In this document: positions 28,746-37,015 of the stretch, one piece after another
How positions within the stretch are numbered: the stretch's first letter is position 1
How the letters are laid out: every line of letters begins with the position of its first letter
NCBI RefSeq assembly: GCF_900188165.1
Contig: NZ_FZOS01000009.1
Coordinates: forward strand, 62,001-126,000
Source: Edaphosphingomonas laterariae
Lineage (GTDB): Bacteria; Pseudomonadota; Alphaproteobacteria; Sphingomonadales; Sphingomonadaceae
Reading direction: 5' to 3'
DNA: 64,000 nt
Translations under genes and position numbers: made by a program
The notes under the pieces: generated by a model
What the model was told of the DNA's origin: nothing
Databases searched by the model: none
The model's input: only the letters and a program-made list of their open reading frames with translations

Positions 28746-30017
28746 TCAAAGCCACGCATTCGCCGCGTGGATGGTGACGCCGACGAGGCCGCCGACGACC
28801 GTGCCGTTGATGCGGATATATTGGAGGTCGCGGCCCACCGCCGATTCCAGACGGTCGGTAACGGTCTGCGCGTCCCAGCCGCGGATCGTGTCGGACACCA
28901 GGCGGACGATCGCGTCGCCATAAGCGGCGACAGCCCCCACCGCCGCGCGCCGCGCGAACTGGTTGATCGTCGCGCGCAGCCGCGCATCCTGCTGCAGCGT
29001 CTCGCCCAGCTGGCGCAGCGCTTCGCCGAACCGGCCCGCCATCGCCGCCTGCGGATCGCGCGTCGCGCGCAACAGCCCGTCGCGCGCCTGCTGCCACAAC
29101 CCGTCGATCCATGCCCCGACGGCCGGGCTGGCGATGATCTCCGCCTTCAGCCGCGCCACCTTCTCGCGCATGGCCGGATCATATTGCAGGTCGAGCGCCA
29201 GCGTCGCCAGCCCCTCCTCCGCCTTGGCGCGCAGCGGATGGGCGGGATCGTCCGCCATCTCGCTCAGCAGCTTGTAGAGGCCGTCGACGATGGCATTGGC
29301 GAGCCGCTCGTCCAGCCCCGTCCAGCGCATCACCGCGCCGGCGCGGTTGTGCACCATGTCGCGGATCATCGCCTCATTGGCCGCCAGCGTCCGCCCCGCC
29401 CAGGTGATGATGCTGTCGAGCAGCGGCACATGGCGGTCCTCCGCGATCGCGGCGCGCAGCGACTGGCCCAGCAAGGGCGCGATATCCAGCGCCTTGAGCC
29501 GGGCGACGACCGCCCCCTTCACCATGCCGCCCAGCCGGTCGTCGTCGAGCGATTCGAGGATGGTGGCGATCAGCCGCGACGCCCCTTCGCGCAGCCGCCC
29601 CTCGCCCGAAGGCGGCTGGGCGAGGAAGCGGCCGGCGGCGGCGGCCACGTCGACACGGCGCATCCGCCGGGCGACGACCGTGGGGATCAGGAAATTATCG
29701 CGCAGGAAGGTGGCGAGTGCGCCACCGATGCGATCCTTGTTGCGCGGGATGATCGCGGTATGCGGGATCGGCAGGCCCAAAGGATGGCGGAACAGCGCCG
29801 TCACCGCGAACCAGTCCGCCAGCCCGCCCACCATCGCCGCTTCGGCAAAGGCGCGGACATAACCCCAGAAGGCGGGGCCGGCCGCCTCCTGCGAGCGGGC
29901 CAGCAGATAGACCGCCGCCATCGCGACCAGCAGGCCGGTGGCGGCGATCCGCATGCCTCTCGCGCCGCCCTGGGCGGGATTGAAACGATCTAGCCCGGTG
30001 CGTGCGAGAAGGCCCAT
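28746..30017 (-). CDS. DUF445 family membrane protein
   Basis: A 423 aa protein with an N-terminal membrane segment (MRIAATGLLVAMAAVYLLA) followed by the DUF445 hallmark EAAMVGGLADWFAVTALFRHPLG and PHTAIIPRNKDRIG. A long helical region then leads to a C-terminal membrane segment (YIRINGTVVGGLVGVTIHA). DUF445 proteins (YjiN-like) are inner-membrane proteins of unknown role. The start may be the ATG at 29954 (MRIAATG), because neither start has a strong ribosome binding site. It is convergent with tRNA-Tyr. Confidence 0.85.
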   Translation of the reverse strand: MGLLARTGLDRFNPAQGGARGMRIAATGLLVAMAAVYLLARSQEAAGPAFWGYVRAFAEAAMVGGLADWFAVTALFRHPLGLPIPHTAIIPRNKDRIGGALATFLRDNFLIPTVVARRMRRVDVAAAAGRFLAQPPSGEGRLREGASRLIATILESLDDDRLGGMVKGAVVARLKALDIAPLLGQSLRAAIAEDRHVPLLDSIITWAGRTLAANEAMIRDMVHNRAGAVMRWTGLDERLANAIVDGLYKLLSEMADDPAHPLRAKAEEGLATLALDLQYDPAMREKVARLKAEIIASPAVGAWIDGLWQQARDGLLRATRDPQAAMAGRFGEALRQLGETLQQDARLRATINQFARRAAVGAVAAYGDAIVRLVSDTIRGWDAQTVTDRLESAVGRDLQYIRINGTVVGGLVGVTIHAANAWL

Positions 30018-30085
30018 TCGGTCACAATGACAAACGCGGCCAAAGGTTCAAGCATTTCGCCCGAACCCCGGCCGCCCGGCCGGCC

Positions 30086-33000
30086 TTATTCGGCCGGCTG
30101 CGGCGCACTGCGGCCTTCCTCGCGCGGTTCGTTGTTGGTCAGCCACTTGCTCAGCTTGGGCGCCATCTTCCGTTCGAAGCCGGATGCGAGGCTGAAGGCG
30201 GCCGGCACGATCACCAAGGTCAGTACCGTCGACAGGATGAGGCCGCCGATCACGACGATGCCCATCGGCGCGCGCCAGCTGCCATCGCCCGAAACGGCCA
30301 GCGCCACGGGCAGCATGCCGGCAACCATCGCCACCGTCGTCATCACGATCGGCTGGGCGCGCTTGTGCCCGGCGTCGAGGATCGCCTGCTTCTTGGGAAT
30401 GCCCTTGTCCATTTCCTCGATGGCGAAGTCGACGAGCAGGATCGAGTTCTTGGCGACGATGCCGAGCAGCATCAGCAAACCGATCAGCACGGGCATCGAC
30501 ACCGGATTGCCGGTCAGGTGGAGCGCGATACCCCCGCCGAGCGGCGCCAGCAGCAGCGAGCCCATGTTCACCAGCGGCGGCATGATCCGCTTGTAGAGCA
30601 GCACCAGCACCGCGAAGACGAGGAAGATGCCCGCGATCACCGCGACGATGAAGTTGTTCACCATCTCGGCCATCAGCTTGGTATCGCCGAAGGACACGCG
30701 TTCCACGCCCTGCGGCAGATTCTTCATCGTCGGCAGCGCGTTGATCTCCTTCTCCGCCGTCACCGCGCCCGGCGCCAGATCCGCGCTGATCACGATGCGG
30801 CGATTCTGGTTGAACCGGCGCAGTTCCGACGGCCCGGCCCCGAAGCCGATATCGGCGACGACCTTCAGGGGCACCGATCCGCCATTGGCCGTCGGCACCG
30901 GCAGGTTCTCGATCGTCGAAAGATCGCGCCGCGACGCTTCCTTCAGCGCCACGCGGATCGGGATCTGCCGGTCGCTCAGCGAGAATTTGGCGACATTCTG
31001 GTCGATATCACCCTGCGTCGCGATGCGGATCGTCTGGCTCAGCGCGGCCGTGGTCACGCCCATATTGGCGGCAAGGTCGAGCCGTGGCTTGATCGTGATC
31101 TCGGGCCGCTGCAGATCGCCGTCGACGCGCGGCGCGCGTAGCTGCGGCAGGTGCGTCATCTCGCTCACCAGCTGGTTCGCGGTCGCGTTCAGCTTGTCGG
31201 GATCGCTGCCCGCCAGCATCACCGTGATGTCGCGGCCAAGCCCGCCGGATTGCGAACGGAAGGTGACGCGCGCATCGGGGATTTCCCGCAGCTTGGGCGC
31301 CAGCGCGCGCTCGAACTCGACGCTGGTAACGGCGCGGTCCTTCTTCAGCGTGATGTAGACGTTCGATTCGTCGCCCACGGTGATGTCGGCAAAGGCCGCC
31401 GCAACCTCCGGCGCCGCATCCAGAATGTCGGTCACGCGCTGCGCCACCACCTTGGTCTGCTCCAGCGTCGAACCCGGCACCATTTCGATCTGCACCTGGC
31501 TGTAATCGGTGTTCATCGTCGGCTGGCTGGTGAACGGCAGCGTCATGAACACGACGATCATGGCCAGGAACGAGCCGAGGCCGAGGAACATCGTCTTCCA
31601 GCGATGGTTGAGCGACCAGTTGAGCGCCGCCATATAGACGTCCATCAACCGGCCCTCGCCATGGCTTTCCTGGCCATGCGCCTTCAGGAAATAGGCCGCG
31701 ATCATCGGCGTTATCAATCGCGCCACGGCAAGGCTGAGCAGCACCGATACGACGACGGTCAGGCCGAATTGCTTGAAGAACTGGCCCGAAACCCCGCCCA
31801 TCACGCCAACCGGCAGGAACACCGCGACGATCGCCATGGTGGTCGCCAGCACGGCGAGGCCGATCTCGTCGGCCGCGTCGATCGCCGCCTGATAGGCGGT
31901 CTTGCCCATGCGCATATGGCGGACGATATTCTCGATCTCCACGATCGCGTCGTCCACCAGCACGCCCGCCACCAGGCTGAGCGCGAGCAGGCTGACCATG
32001 TTGAGCGTGAAGCCCATCAGGTCCATGAACCAGAAGGTGGGGATCGCCGAAAGCGGGATGGCCAGCGCCGAGATGATCGTCGCGCGCCAGTCGCGCAGGA
32101 AAATGAACACCACGATCACCGCGAGCACGGCGCCCTCGATCATCGCGTGGATGGCCGAGGTATATTGCTCACGGGTATAGTCCACGCTCGTATAGAGTTC
32201 GGTGAACTTGATCTTCGGATTTTCCTTCTCGATCGCCGCAAGCATCGCCTGCGCCTCGTCATAGACGGCGACGTCGGACGACCCCTTCGACTTTTCGAGC
32301 GCGAAGCTGAGCACCTGGCGGTTGTTCATCATGGCGACCGAGCGCTGCTCGGCATAAAGATCGCGCACCTCGGCAATATCGGCCAGCTTGACCGAACGGC
32401 CGTCGCCCACCGAAATCTGCGTCTGGCCGAGCTCGAAGGCGTTGCGGGCGTTGCCGAGCACGCGGACCGACTGTTCGGCACCGGCGATCTCGGCGCGGCC
32501 GCCCGCCGCATTGACGTTGGTCTGGCGGAGCTGCGCGTTGACCTGCGCCGCCGTGATGCCCTGCGCCTGCAATTTCACCGGATCGAGGATCACGCGGATC
32601 TCGCGGCTGACGCCGCCGCCACGGCGCACCGCCGACATGCCCGAAATCGTCAGCAGCCGCTTGGCGACGGTATCGTCGACGAACCAGCTCAACTCCTCGA
32701 GCGTCATGTCGACCGCTTCGGCCGAGACATAGGCAATCGGGCCGCCATCGACGTCGACGCGTTCCACCTGCGGTTCGAGAATGCCTTCGGGCAGGTCCGA
32801 TCGGATCCGCGCCAGCGCATCGCGCACATCGTTGACGGCGCGGTCCACCGGCGTGCCGATGTGGAACTGGACGAAGGTGCGCGAATTGCCCTCGCTGACA
32901 TAGGACGACATTTCGTCCACGCCATTGATGCCACGGATCGCGGCCTCGACGCGCTGCGTGACCTGCGTTTCCAGCTCGGTCGGCGCGGCGCCAGGCTGCG

Positions 33001-33157
33001 AGATCACGACCTGCGCCGCCGGGAAGCTGATATCCGGGTTCTGGTTGATGTCCAGCCGGGTGAACGCGATCATCCCCGCCAGCGTCAGCGCGATGAAAAG
33101 CACGATCGGGGGCACCGGGTTACGGATCGCCCAGGCCGAGATGTTACGGAAATCCAT
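30086..33157 (-). CDS. RND efflux transporter permease (HAE1/AcrB-like)
   Basis: The 1023 aa protein is a full-length RND pump with 12 predicted helices and two large periplasmic loops. It begins MDFRNISAWAIRNPVPPIV, and the proton-relay acidic pair is in GVLVDDAIVEIENI. Further family blocks are FLPVGVMGGVSGQFFKQFG and GIVAKNSILLVDFAIEE. It has about the length of multidrug pumps of the hydrophobe/amphiphile family; the substrate is unknown. It lies 26 bp after its adaptor gene, and no outer-membrane factor is encoded next to it. Confidence 0.93.
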   Translation of the reverse strand: MDFRNISAWAIRNPVPPIVLFIALTLAGMIAFTRLDINQNPDISFPAAQVVISQPGAAPTELETQVTQRVEAAIRGINGVDEMSSYVSEGNSRTFVQFHIGTPVDRAVNDVRDALARIRSDLPEGILEPQVERVDVDGGPIAYVSAEAVDMTLEELSWFVDDTVAKRLLTISGMSAVRRGGGVSREIRVILDPVKLQAQGITAAQVNAQLRQTNVNAAGGRAEIAGAEQSVRVLGNARNAFELGQTQISVGDGRSVKLADIAEVRDLYAEQRSVAMMNNRQVLSFALEKSKGSSDVAVYDEAQAMLAAIEKENPKIKFTELYTSVDYTREQYTSAIHAMIEGAVLAVIVVFIFLRDWRATIISALAIPLSAIPTFWFMDLMGFTLNMVSLLALSLVAGVLVDDAIVEIENIVRHMRMGKTAYQAAIDAADEIGLAVLATTMAIVAVFLPVGVMGGVSGQFFKQFGLTVVVSVLLSLAVARLITPMIAAYFLKAHGQESHGEGRLMDVYMAALNWSLNHRWKTMFLGLGSFLAMIVVFMTLPFTSQPTMNTDYSQVQIEMVPGSTLEQTKVVAQRVTDILDAAPEVAAAFADITVGDESNVYITLKKDRAVTSVEFERALAPKLREIPDARVTFRSQSGGLGRDITVMLAGSDPDKLNATANQLVSEMTHLPQLRAPRVDGDLQRPEITIKPRLDLAANMGVTTAALSQTIRIATQGDIDQNVAKFSLSDRQIPIRVALKEASRRDLSTIENLPVPTANGGSVPLKVVADIGFGAGPSELRRFNQNRRIVISADLAPGAVTAEKEINALPTMKNLPQGVERVSFGDTKLMAEMVNNFIVAVIAGIFLVFAVLVLLYKRIMPPLVNMGSLLLAPLGGGIALHLTGNPVSMPVLIGLLMLLGIVAKNSILLVDFAIEEMDKGIPKKQAILDAGHKRAQPIVMTTVAMVAGMLPVALAVSGDGSWRAPMGIVVIGGLILSTVLTLVIVPAAFSLASGFERKMAPKLSKWLTNNEPREEGRSAPQPAE

Positions 33158-33183
33158 GATCGCCTGCCTTTTCCGACCCGGCC

Positions 33184-34371
33184 TTACGGCCGCGCTTTCG
33201 CGCGCTCGGGAATCACCTTGTCGCCCGGGTTGAGGAACGCGCCGGCCGACAGCACGACCCGTTCATTGCCCGACAGGCCCGAAAGGATGGCGATGCCGGC
33301 ATTGGACACCGCACCCGTCTTCACGTCGCGCCGGACCACCTTGTCCTCGGCGCCGATGATATAGACGAAATTGCCTTTCTCGTCGCTCTGCACCGCCGAT
33401 TCCGGCAGCAGCGGCGCATCGACGCGGCCGCTGGTGATTTCGGCGGCCGCAAAGCCGCCCGGGCGCAACGCCTTGTCATAAGCCAGCGCGATACGCACCG
33501 TGCCCTGCCGGGTCTGCGGGTCGATGATCGGCGCCAGCTGCCAGATCTGGCCCTTGAACCCCGTCCGCGTGCCGACCGGCGTCACCGTCGCCGACTGGCC
33601 GACGGCCAAGCGGGCGAGATCATTTTCGGCCAGACGGGCCAGCATCTCCATCTCGCCATTCTTGGCCAGGCGGAACAGCGGGTCACCGCCGGAACTGACG
33701 ATCTGGCCGGGCTCGATGGCGCGGGCCAGCACCAGCCCGGCTTCGGGCGAACGGATGTCGAGGCGCGCAAGCCGCGCGTTCATTTCGCCATATTGCGCCT
33801 GGCTCAGCCGGACGCGGGCAAGCGCCGCGTCGCGGGTCGCCGTCCGCCGCTCGACATCAGCCTGGCTGACGAAGCCGCGCGACACCAGCTTCTGGGCGCG
33901 TTCGAGTTCATTCTGCGCCAGCCGGGCGTCGGCCTGCGCCGCCGCGATCTGCGCATGCATCTGGGCGGATTGCTGCACCTGCACCTGGCGATCGACGGTG
34001 GCGAGCACCTGGCCCTTGCCCACCCAGTCGCCGGGTTCGACCAGCACGCGGGTGACGATACCGCCCTCGCCGGCCACGCCCACGGGCATTTCGCGGCGCG
34101 CGGCAAGGTTGCCGGTCGCGGAGATCAGGTCAGTCACCGGCTGGCGGCCGGGCACGACGATGGTGACGCGGGGCAGCACGGGCGCCTGCGGGGCCGGCTT
34201 CTCGCCGCCCGACAGCATGACATAAGCGATGATCGCGCCGACCGCCGCGATGGCGGCCACGATCAGCCACAGCTTGCGCCGGCTGGCGCGAACGTCATGG
34301 TCGTCTCCTGCAGGCTCGATCGCGTCGACCCGCTTGCGCCAGAAACCCTGTTCGACGTTCATCGCCTTCAT
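33184..34371 (-). CDS. RND efflux periplasmic adaptor (membrane fusion protein)
   Basis: A 395 aa adaptor that links the RND pump to an outer-membrane channel. It has one N-terminal membrane anchor (LWLIVAAIAAVGAIIAYVML), a lipoyl half-motif (GGIVTRVLVEPGDWVGKGQVLATVD), a helical hairpin with Gln/Ala-rich heptads, the second lipoyl half (DIRSPEAGLVLARAIEPGQ) and beta-barrel/MP domains. ATG 34371 is chosen because AAGGTGGGAAG precedes it and a promoter (34418-34446) would start transcription below 34416. It is the first gene of the two-gene operon. Confidence 0.9.
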   Translation of the reverse strand: MKAMNVEQGFWRKRVDAIEPAGDDHDVRASRRKLWLIVAAIAAVGAIIAYVMLSGGEKPAPQAPVLPRVTIVVPGRQPVTDLISATGNLAARREMPVGVAGEGGIVTRVLVEPGDWVGKGQVLATVDRQVQVQQSAQMHAQIAAAQADARLAQNELERAQKLVSRGFVSQADVERRTATRDAALARVRLSQAQYGEMNARLARLDIRSPEAGLVLARAIEPGQIVSSGGDPLFRLAKNGEMEMLARLAENDLARLAVGQSATVTPVGTRTGFKGQIWQLAPIIDPQTRQGTVRIALAYDKALRPGGFAAAEITSGRVDAPLLPESAVQSDEKGNFVYIIGAEDKVVRRDVKTGAVSNAGIAILSGLSGNERVVLSAGAFLNPGDKVIPERAKARP

Positions 34372-34417
34372 CTTCCCACCTTGCGGTACACGGCCCCACG
34401 CCCTTCCGCCGCGCACT

Positions 34418-34446
34418 GTATTATCTTAATATATCACCCACCTCAA
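34418..34446 (-). promoter_or_regulatory. sigma-70-like promoter of the RND adaptor gene
   Basis: On the minus strand TTGAGG (34446-34441), a 17-nt spacer and TAATAC (34423-34418) form a good -35/-10 pair in an AT-rich gap. Predicted transcription starts near 34411, about 40 nt before the ATG at 34371. This supports that start over the first in-frame ATG at 34416. Confidence 0.6.
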
Positions 34447-34582
34447 GCGGGCGCGGAGCATTGATCACATATTATGTCTTTTCAATGTCGAAAGGTACGG
34501 ATCGGACCGATTTTACATCTTGTAATATACCAAAGCACGGACGCACCATGAAGTTTGCGTACAAAAAGTGGGGTAGGGGATC

Positions 34583-34843
34583 ATGAATCACGGCGTTCTG
34601 GGCTGGCTGCTGATCGGGCTGGTGGCCGGCGTGCTCGGCAAGCTGATCATGCCGGGGCGTGATCCGGGCGGCTTCATCGTCACCATATTGCTCGGCATCG
34701 CGGGCGCGCTGCTCGCCGGCTATGTCGCCACCATCCTCAACATCGGCGTGGAAGGCTGGGTCCGCCAATATGGCGCCGCCACCTTGGGCGCGATCGCGCT
34801 GCTGATCGTCTACCGCCTGATCATGCGCGCGCGCGGCAGCTGA
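34583..34843 (+). CDS. GlsB/YeaQ/YmgE family stress-response membrane protein
   Basis: This 86 aa protein has three hydrophobic segments and the family's Gly-rich first helix: LLIGLVAGVLGKLIMPG, with GGFIVTILLGIAGALLAGY. GlsB/YeaQ (transglycosylase-associated) proteins are small inner-membrane proteins tied to general stress responses; their molecular role is unclear. GGTAGGGGA lies just upstream of ATG 34583. A second family member is encoded at 35762-36019. The upstream gap is AT-rich, and I found no EcfG-type promoter there. Confidence 0.88.
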   Translation: MNHGVLGWLLIGLVAGVLGKLIMPGRDPGGFIVTILLGIAGALLAGYVATILNIGVEGWVRQYGAATLGAIALLIVYRLIMRARGS

Positions 34844-34970
34844 CCCGCGTTGCCGCCAAGCATTTGCTTTCGCGCGGCTGTCGATCGCATTCAGCGGGCG
34901 TGCAGGGGCGGGATGGAACAAGGCGCATCGGAACGGCCGCGACGGCCCGTGCAGCAACGGAGTTGAATTG

Positions 34971-35693
34971 ATGAGGAGCAAGGCGATGATGGCGATCGCA
35001 GCCATGGCGGCCACCGGGTCCGCCGCCCATGCCCAGAGCGGCGCGCTCACCCCCGTGCCGGTGATCCAGGGCACGCGCCTCGACATCGTGGCCGAGGGCG
35101 AGGTGACGCGGGTGCCCGACATCGCCACCATCTCGGCGGGCGTCGTCACCCAGGCGCCCACCGCCGGCGCCGCGATGACCGAAAATGCCAACCGGATGGC
35201 CGCCGTGGTCGCCGCGCTCAAGAAAGCCGGCGTCGCCGATCGCGACATCCAGACGAGCACGCTCAACCTCAACCCGCAATATCGCTATGGCGACAACAAG
35301 CCGCCGGTGATCACCGGCTATCAGGCGTCGAATCAGGTGAGCATCCGCTTCCGCGACGTGAAGCGGTCGGGCGCGATCCTCGATACCCTGGTCGCGCAGG
35401 GCGCCAACCAGATCAACGGCCCCAGCCTGTCGGTCGACAAGCCCGAAACGGCGCTGGACGAGGCGCGCGCCGCCGCGATCCGCACCGCGCGGGCCCGCGC
35501 CACGCTATATGCCGAAGCGGCGGGACTGCGGGTCAAGCGCATCCTGGCGATCAGCGAACAGGGCGGGGGTTATCAGCCGCCAATGCCCGTGCCGATGATG
35601 ATGGCCCGCGCCGAAAAGGCGGCCGATACCGCGGTCGAGGCGGGCGAGCAGAAGCTGGCCGTCAGCGTCTCGGTGAGCTTCGAGCTCGAATGA
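34971..35693 (+). CDS. exported SIMPL (DUF541) domain protein
   Basis: This 240 aa protein has a signal peptide (MRSKAMMAIAAMAATGSAAHA) followed by a SIMPL domain: LDIVAEGEVTRVPDIATISAGV is its classic start, then a repeat-like half with VSIRFRDVKRSGAILD. The end is AVSVSVSFELE. SIMPL proteins are periplasmic or outer-membrane associated and have been linked to oxidative stress and signalling, but no activity is established. ATG 34971 follows GGAG. The gene lies between two GlsB-type genes, hinting at a stress cluster. Confidence 0.88.
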   Translation: MRSKAMMAIAAMAATGSAAHAQSGALTPVPVIQGTRLDIVAEGEVTRVPDIATISAGVVTQAPTAGAAMTENANRMAAVVAALKKAGVADRDIQTSTLNLNPQYRYGDNKPPVITGYQASNQVSIRFRDVKRSGAILDTLVAQGANQINGPSLSVDKPETALDEARAAAIRTARARATLYAEAAGLRVKRILAISEQGGGYQPPMPVPMMMARAEKAADTAVEAGEQKLAVSVSVSFELE

Positions 35694-35697
35694 ATCA

Positions 35698-35735
35698 GAA
35701 GGGGCCGTGCCGCACGATGGCGACACGGCCCCTTC
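35698..35735. terminator. bidirectional stem-loop between convergent genes
   Basis: A perfect 12-bp stem, GAAGGGGCCGTG (35698-35709) and CACGGCCCCTTC (35724-35735), with a 14-nt loop. It begins 5 bp after the SIMPL gene stop and is followed by ACTTTC. Its place between two convergent genes fits termination for both. Confidence 0.8.
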
Positions 35736-35761
35736 ACTTTCAGGCATCCTCGTTCAGGCGA

Positions 35762-36019
35762 TCAGCGGACGCTGCCGCGACGAACCAGATTGACGATGGC
35801 GAGCAGGATCACCGCGCCGAGCAGCGACACCAGGAACGAATAGATCGTCAGCGGCGCGCTGTTGATCGAACCACCGGTGAAGACGAGCCCGCCGAGAAAC
35901 GCGCCGACGATGCCGACGACGATGTTCAGGATGACGCCCTGCTGCGCATCGGTGCGCATGACCATGCTCGCCAGCCAACCGATCACACCGCCGATGATCA
36001 ACCAAAGAATAAGTCCCAT
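35762..36019 (-). CDS. GlsB/YeaQ/YmgE family stress-response membrane protein (second copy)
   Basis: This 85 aa protein has three membrane helices; it begins MGLILWLIIGGVIGWLASMV and has the conserved NIVVGIVGAFLGGLVF core. ATG 36019 is fixed by GGAGGT six nucleotides upstream; longer in-frame extensions read through the promoter. A good EcfG-type promoter (36080-36105) lies ~60 bp upstream, so it is probably part of the general stress response. It is more like canonical YeaQ than the copy at 34583. Confidence 0.9.
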   Translation of the reverse strand: MGLILWLIIGGVIGWLASMVMRTDAQQGVILNIVVGIVGAFLGGLVFTGGSINSAPLTIYSFLVSLLGAVILLAIVNLVRRGSVR

Positions 36020-36079
36020 CGTGACCTCCATGCCGTCCTGCGACTGAGCGCACAGCCGTCGCTGGGCTCCTGTTGCTGA

Positions 36080-36105
36080 TACGTTCGGGTAACGAACTTT
36101 GTTCC
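36080..36105 (-). promoter_or_regulatory. EcfG-type general stress promoter
   Basis: On the minus strand GGAAC (36105-36101), a 17-nt spacer and CGTA (36083-36080) match the alphaproteobacterial EcfG consensus GGAAC-N16/17-CGTT at all but one position. It lies 61 bp upstream of the GlsB/YeaQ ATG, a typical EcfG target. Confidence 0.7.
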
Positions 36106-36186
36106 GCTGACATGCGACAATCGGCATAGGAAAAGCCCGCCGGCAATGCCGACGGGCCCGTCGCTGACACCGCAATGGCGCCGGGA

Positions 36187-36486
36187 TCAGTATTTCTGCT
36201 GGCGCTCGTAAAGCGACTTGTAATGCTGGATGCGGGTCACGCGCAGCCCCGGCATGCCCGAACGATCGACGGCGCGTTGCCAGCCGGCAAACTCCTCGAC
36301 GCTGAGGCTATAGCGTTCGCAGACCTCGTCGACGCTGAGCAAACCGCCGTTCACCGCAGCCACGACTTCAGCCTTGCGCCGGACCACCCAGCGGGTCGTC
36401 GTGGGCGGCGGCAGCGTCTCCAGCGTCAGCGGCTCGCCTAGCGGACCGATCACCTGCGCGGGGCGGATCTTCTGGTTTTCGATCAT
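36187..36486 (-). CDS. sciP: CtrA inhibitor SciP (DUF1153)
   Basis: SciP is a small DNA-binding protein that represses CtrA-activated promoters in Caulobacter after replication initiates. The 99 aa protein has the family blocks VIGPLGEPLTLETLPPP, RWVVRRKAEVVAAVNGGLLS, the helix-turn-helix CERYSLSVEEFAGWQRAVDR and GLRVTRIQHYK. GAGG lies 6 nt before the ATG. It is alone in its unit. Its presence implies that the CtrA circuit operates in this organism, and a CtrA-like box occurs at 3224-3231. Confidence 0.93.
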   Translation of the reverse strand: MIENQKIRPAQVIGPLGEPLTLETLPPPTTTRWVVRRKAEVVAAVNGGLLSVDEVCERYSLSVEEFAGWQRAVDRSGMPGLRVTRIQHYKSLYERQQKY

Positions 36487-36579
36487 ACTCTACCTCGAAC
36501 ACGGCCGTTTTCCGGCCTGATTTGATTTTCGTAGCACCTAGGTAGCGCCAACCCGTTGAACGAAGCCTAACCCGTGACG

Positions 36580-36596
36580 GTAAAGGCGAGCTTTAC
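36580..36596. repeat. inverted repeat GTAAAG-N5-CTTTAC upstream of sciP
   Basis: This 6-bp inverted repeat with a 5-nt spacer lies 94 bp upstream of sciP and 7 bp downstream of the next minus-strand ORF. It could be an operator for sciP or a weak terminator of the ORF at 36603. A further ATTTAC follows at 36601. Confidence 0.4.
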
Positions 36597-36602
36597 AAAC
36601 AT

Positions 36603-36896
36603 TTACGTGCCTTCCAGGCCCAGCAGCCGCGCCGCGCGGGGGTGAAAGCTCCCCCCCAGCGCCTCGGGCGCGCTCATCCAGCCCCGATCGGTCGCCAGCA
36701 AAGCCACCAGCATGTCCACCGGATCGGAATCGATCCGCCGCGGCGCCGGCAGACGCGCGGCAGCGCGCGCGGTCGGCGTCGCCGCCTGGGCCGCCGCCAG
36801 CCCGGCAATCAGCCGCGCATGCGTCGCCCGGGCATTGGTGCGCCCCGTCCCGGCCATCCGTCGCGCGGCGCCATGAAGGGAAAAGCTAAGATCCAT
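36603..36896 (-). CDS. hypothetical protein, 97 aa
   Basis: This small ORF has normal coding statistics for the genome (strong G/C third positions) between sciP and mnmA. The product is basic and Ala-rich in the N-terminal half ([20 protein letters not shown]), with a more conserved-looking C-terminal part ([20 protein letters not shown]). There is no signal peptide or membrane helix. I recognise no family. It is divergent from mnmA and may be co-transcribed towards sciP. Confidence 0.5.
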   Translation of the reverse strand: MDLSFSLHGAARRMAGTGRTNARATHARLIAGLAAAQAATPTARAAARLPAPRRIDSDPVDMLVALLATDRGWMSAPEALGGSFHPRAARLLGLEGT

Positions 36897-37015
36897 GCGG
36901 TCGTCCGCCCCCGTCCGAAAACTCCCCCCACGCCCCCTTGCTACCGGATATGTCTGAAGGGTCGGTAAAGGCCGCGCGGTTCCGTTTGGCGCGGCTTTGG
37001 ACTATGGGCGCCGCC

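Noticed and set aside
31151-33364. 737-codon open frame antisense to the RND permease
   Set aside because: A typical GC-rich antisense shadow; the minus-strand RND pump is unambiguous.
34548-34586. 12-codon ORF ending in the ATG of the first GlsB gene
   Set aside because: Too short and without a ribosome binding site; the ATGA overlap alone is not enough.
34843-34971. EcfG promoter for the SIMPL gene (two GGAAC boxes at about 34915 and 34930)
   Set aside because: Neither box has a CGTT-like -10 at 16-17 bp spacing.
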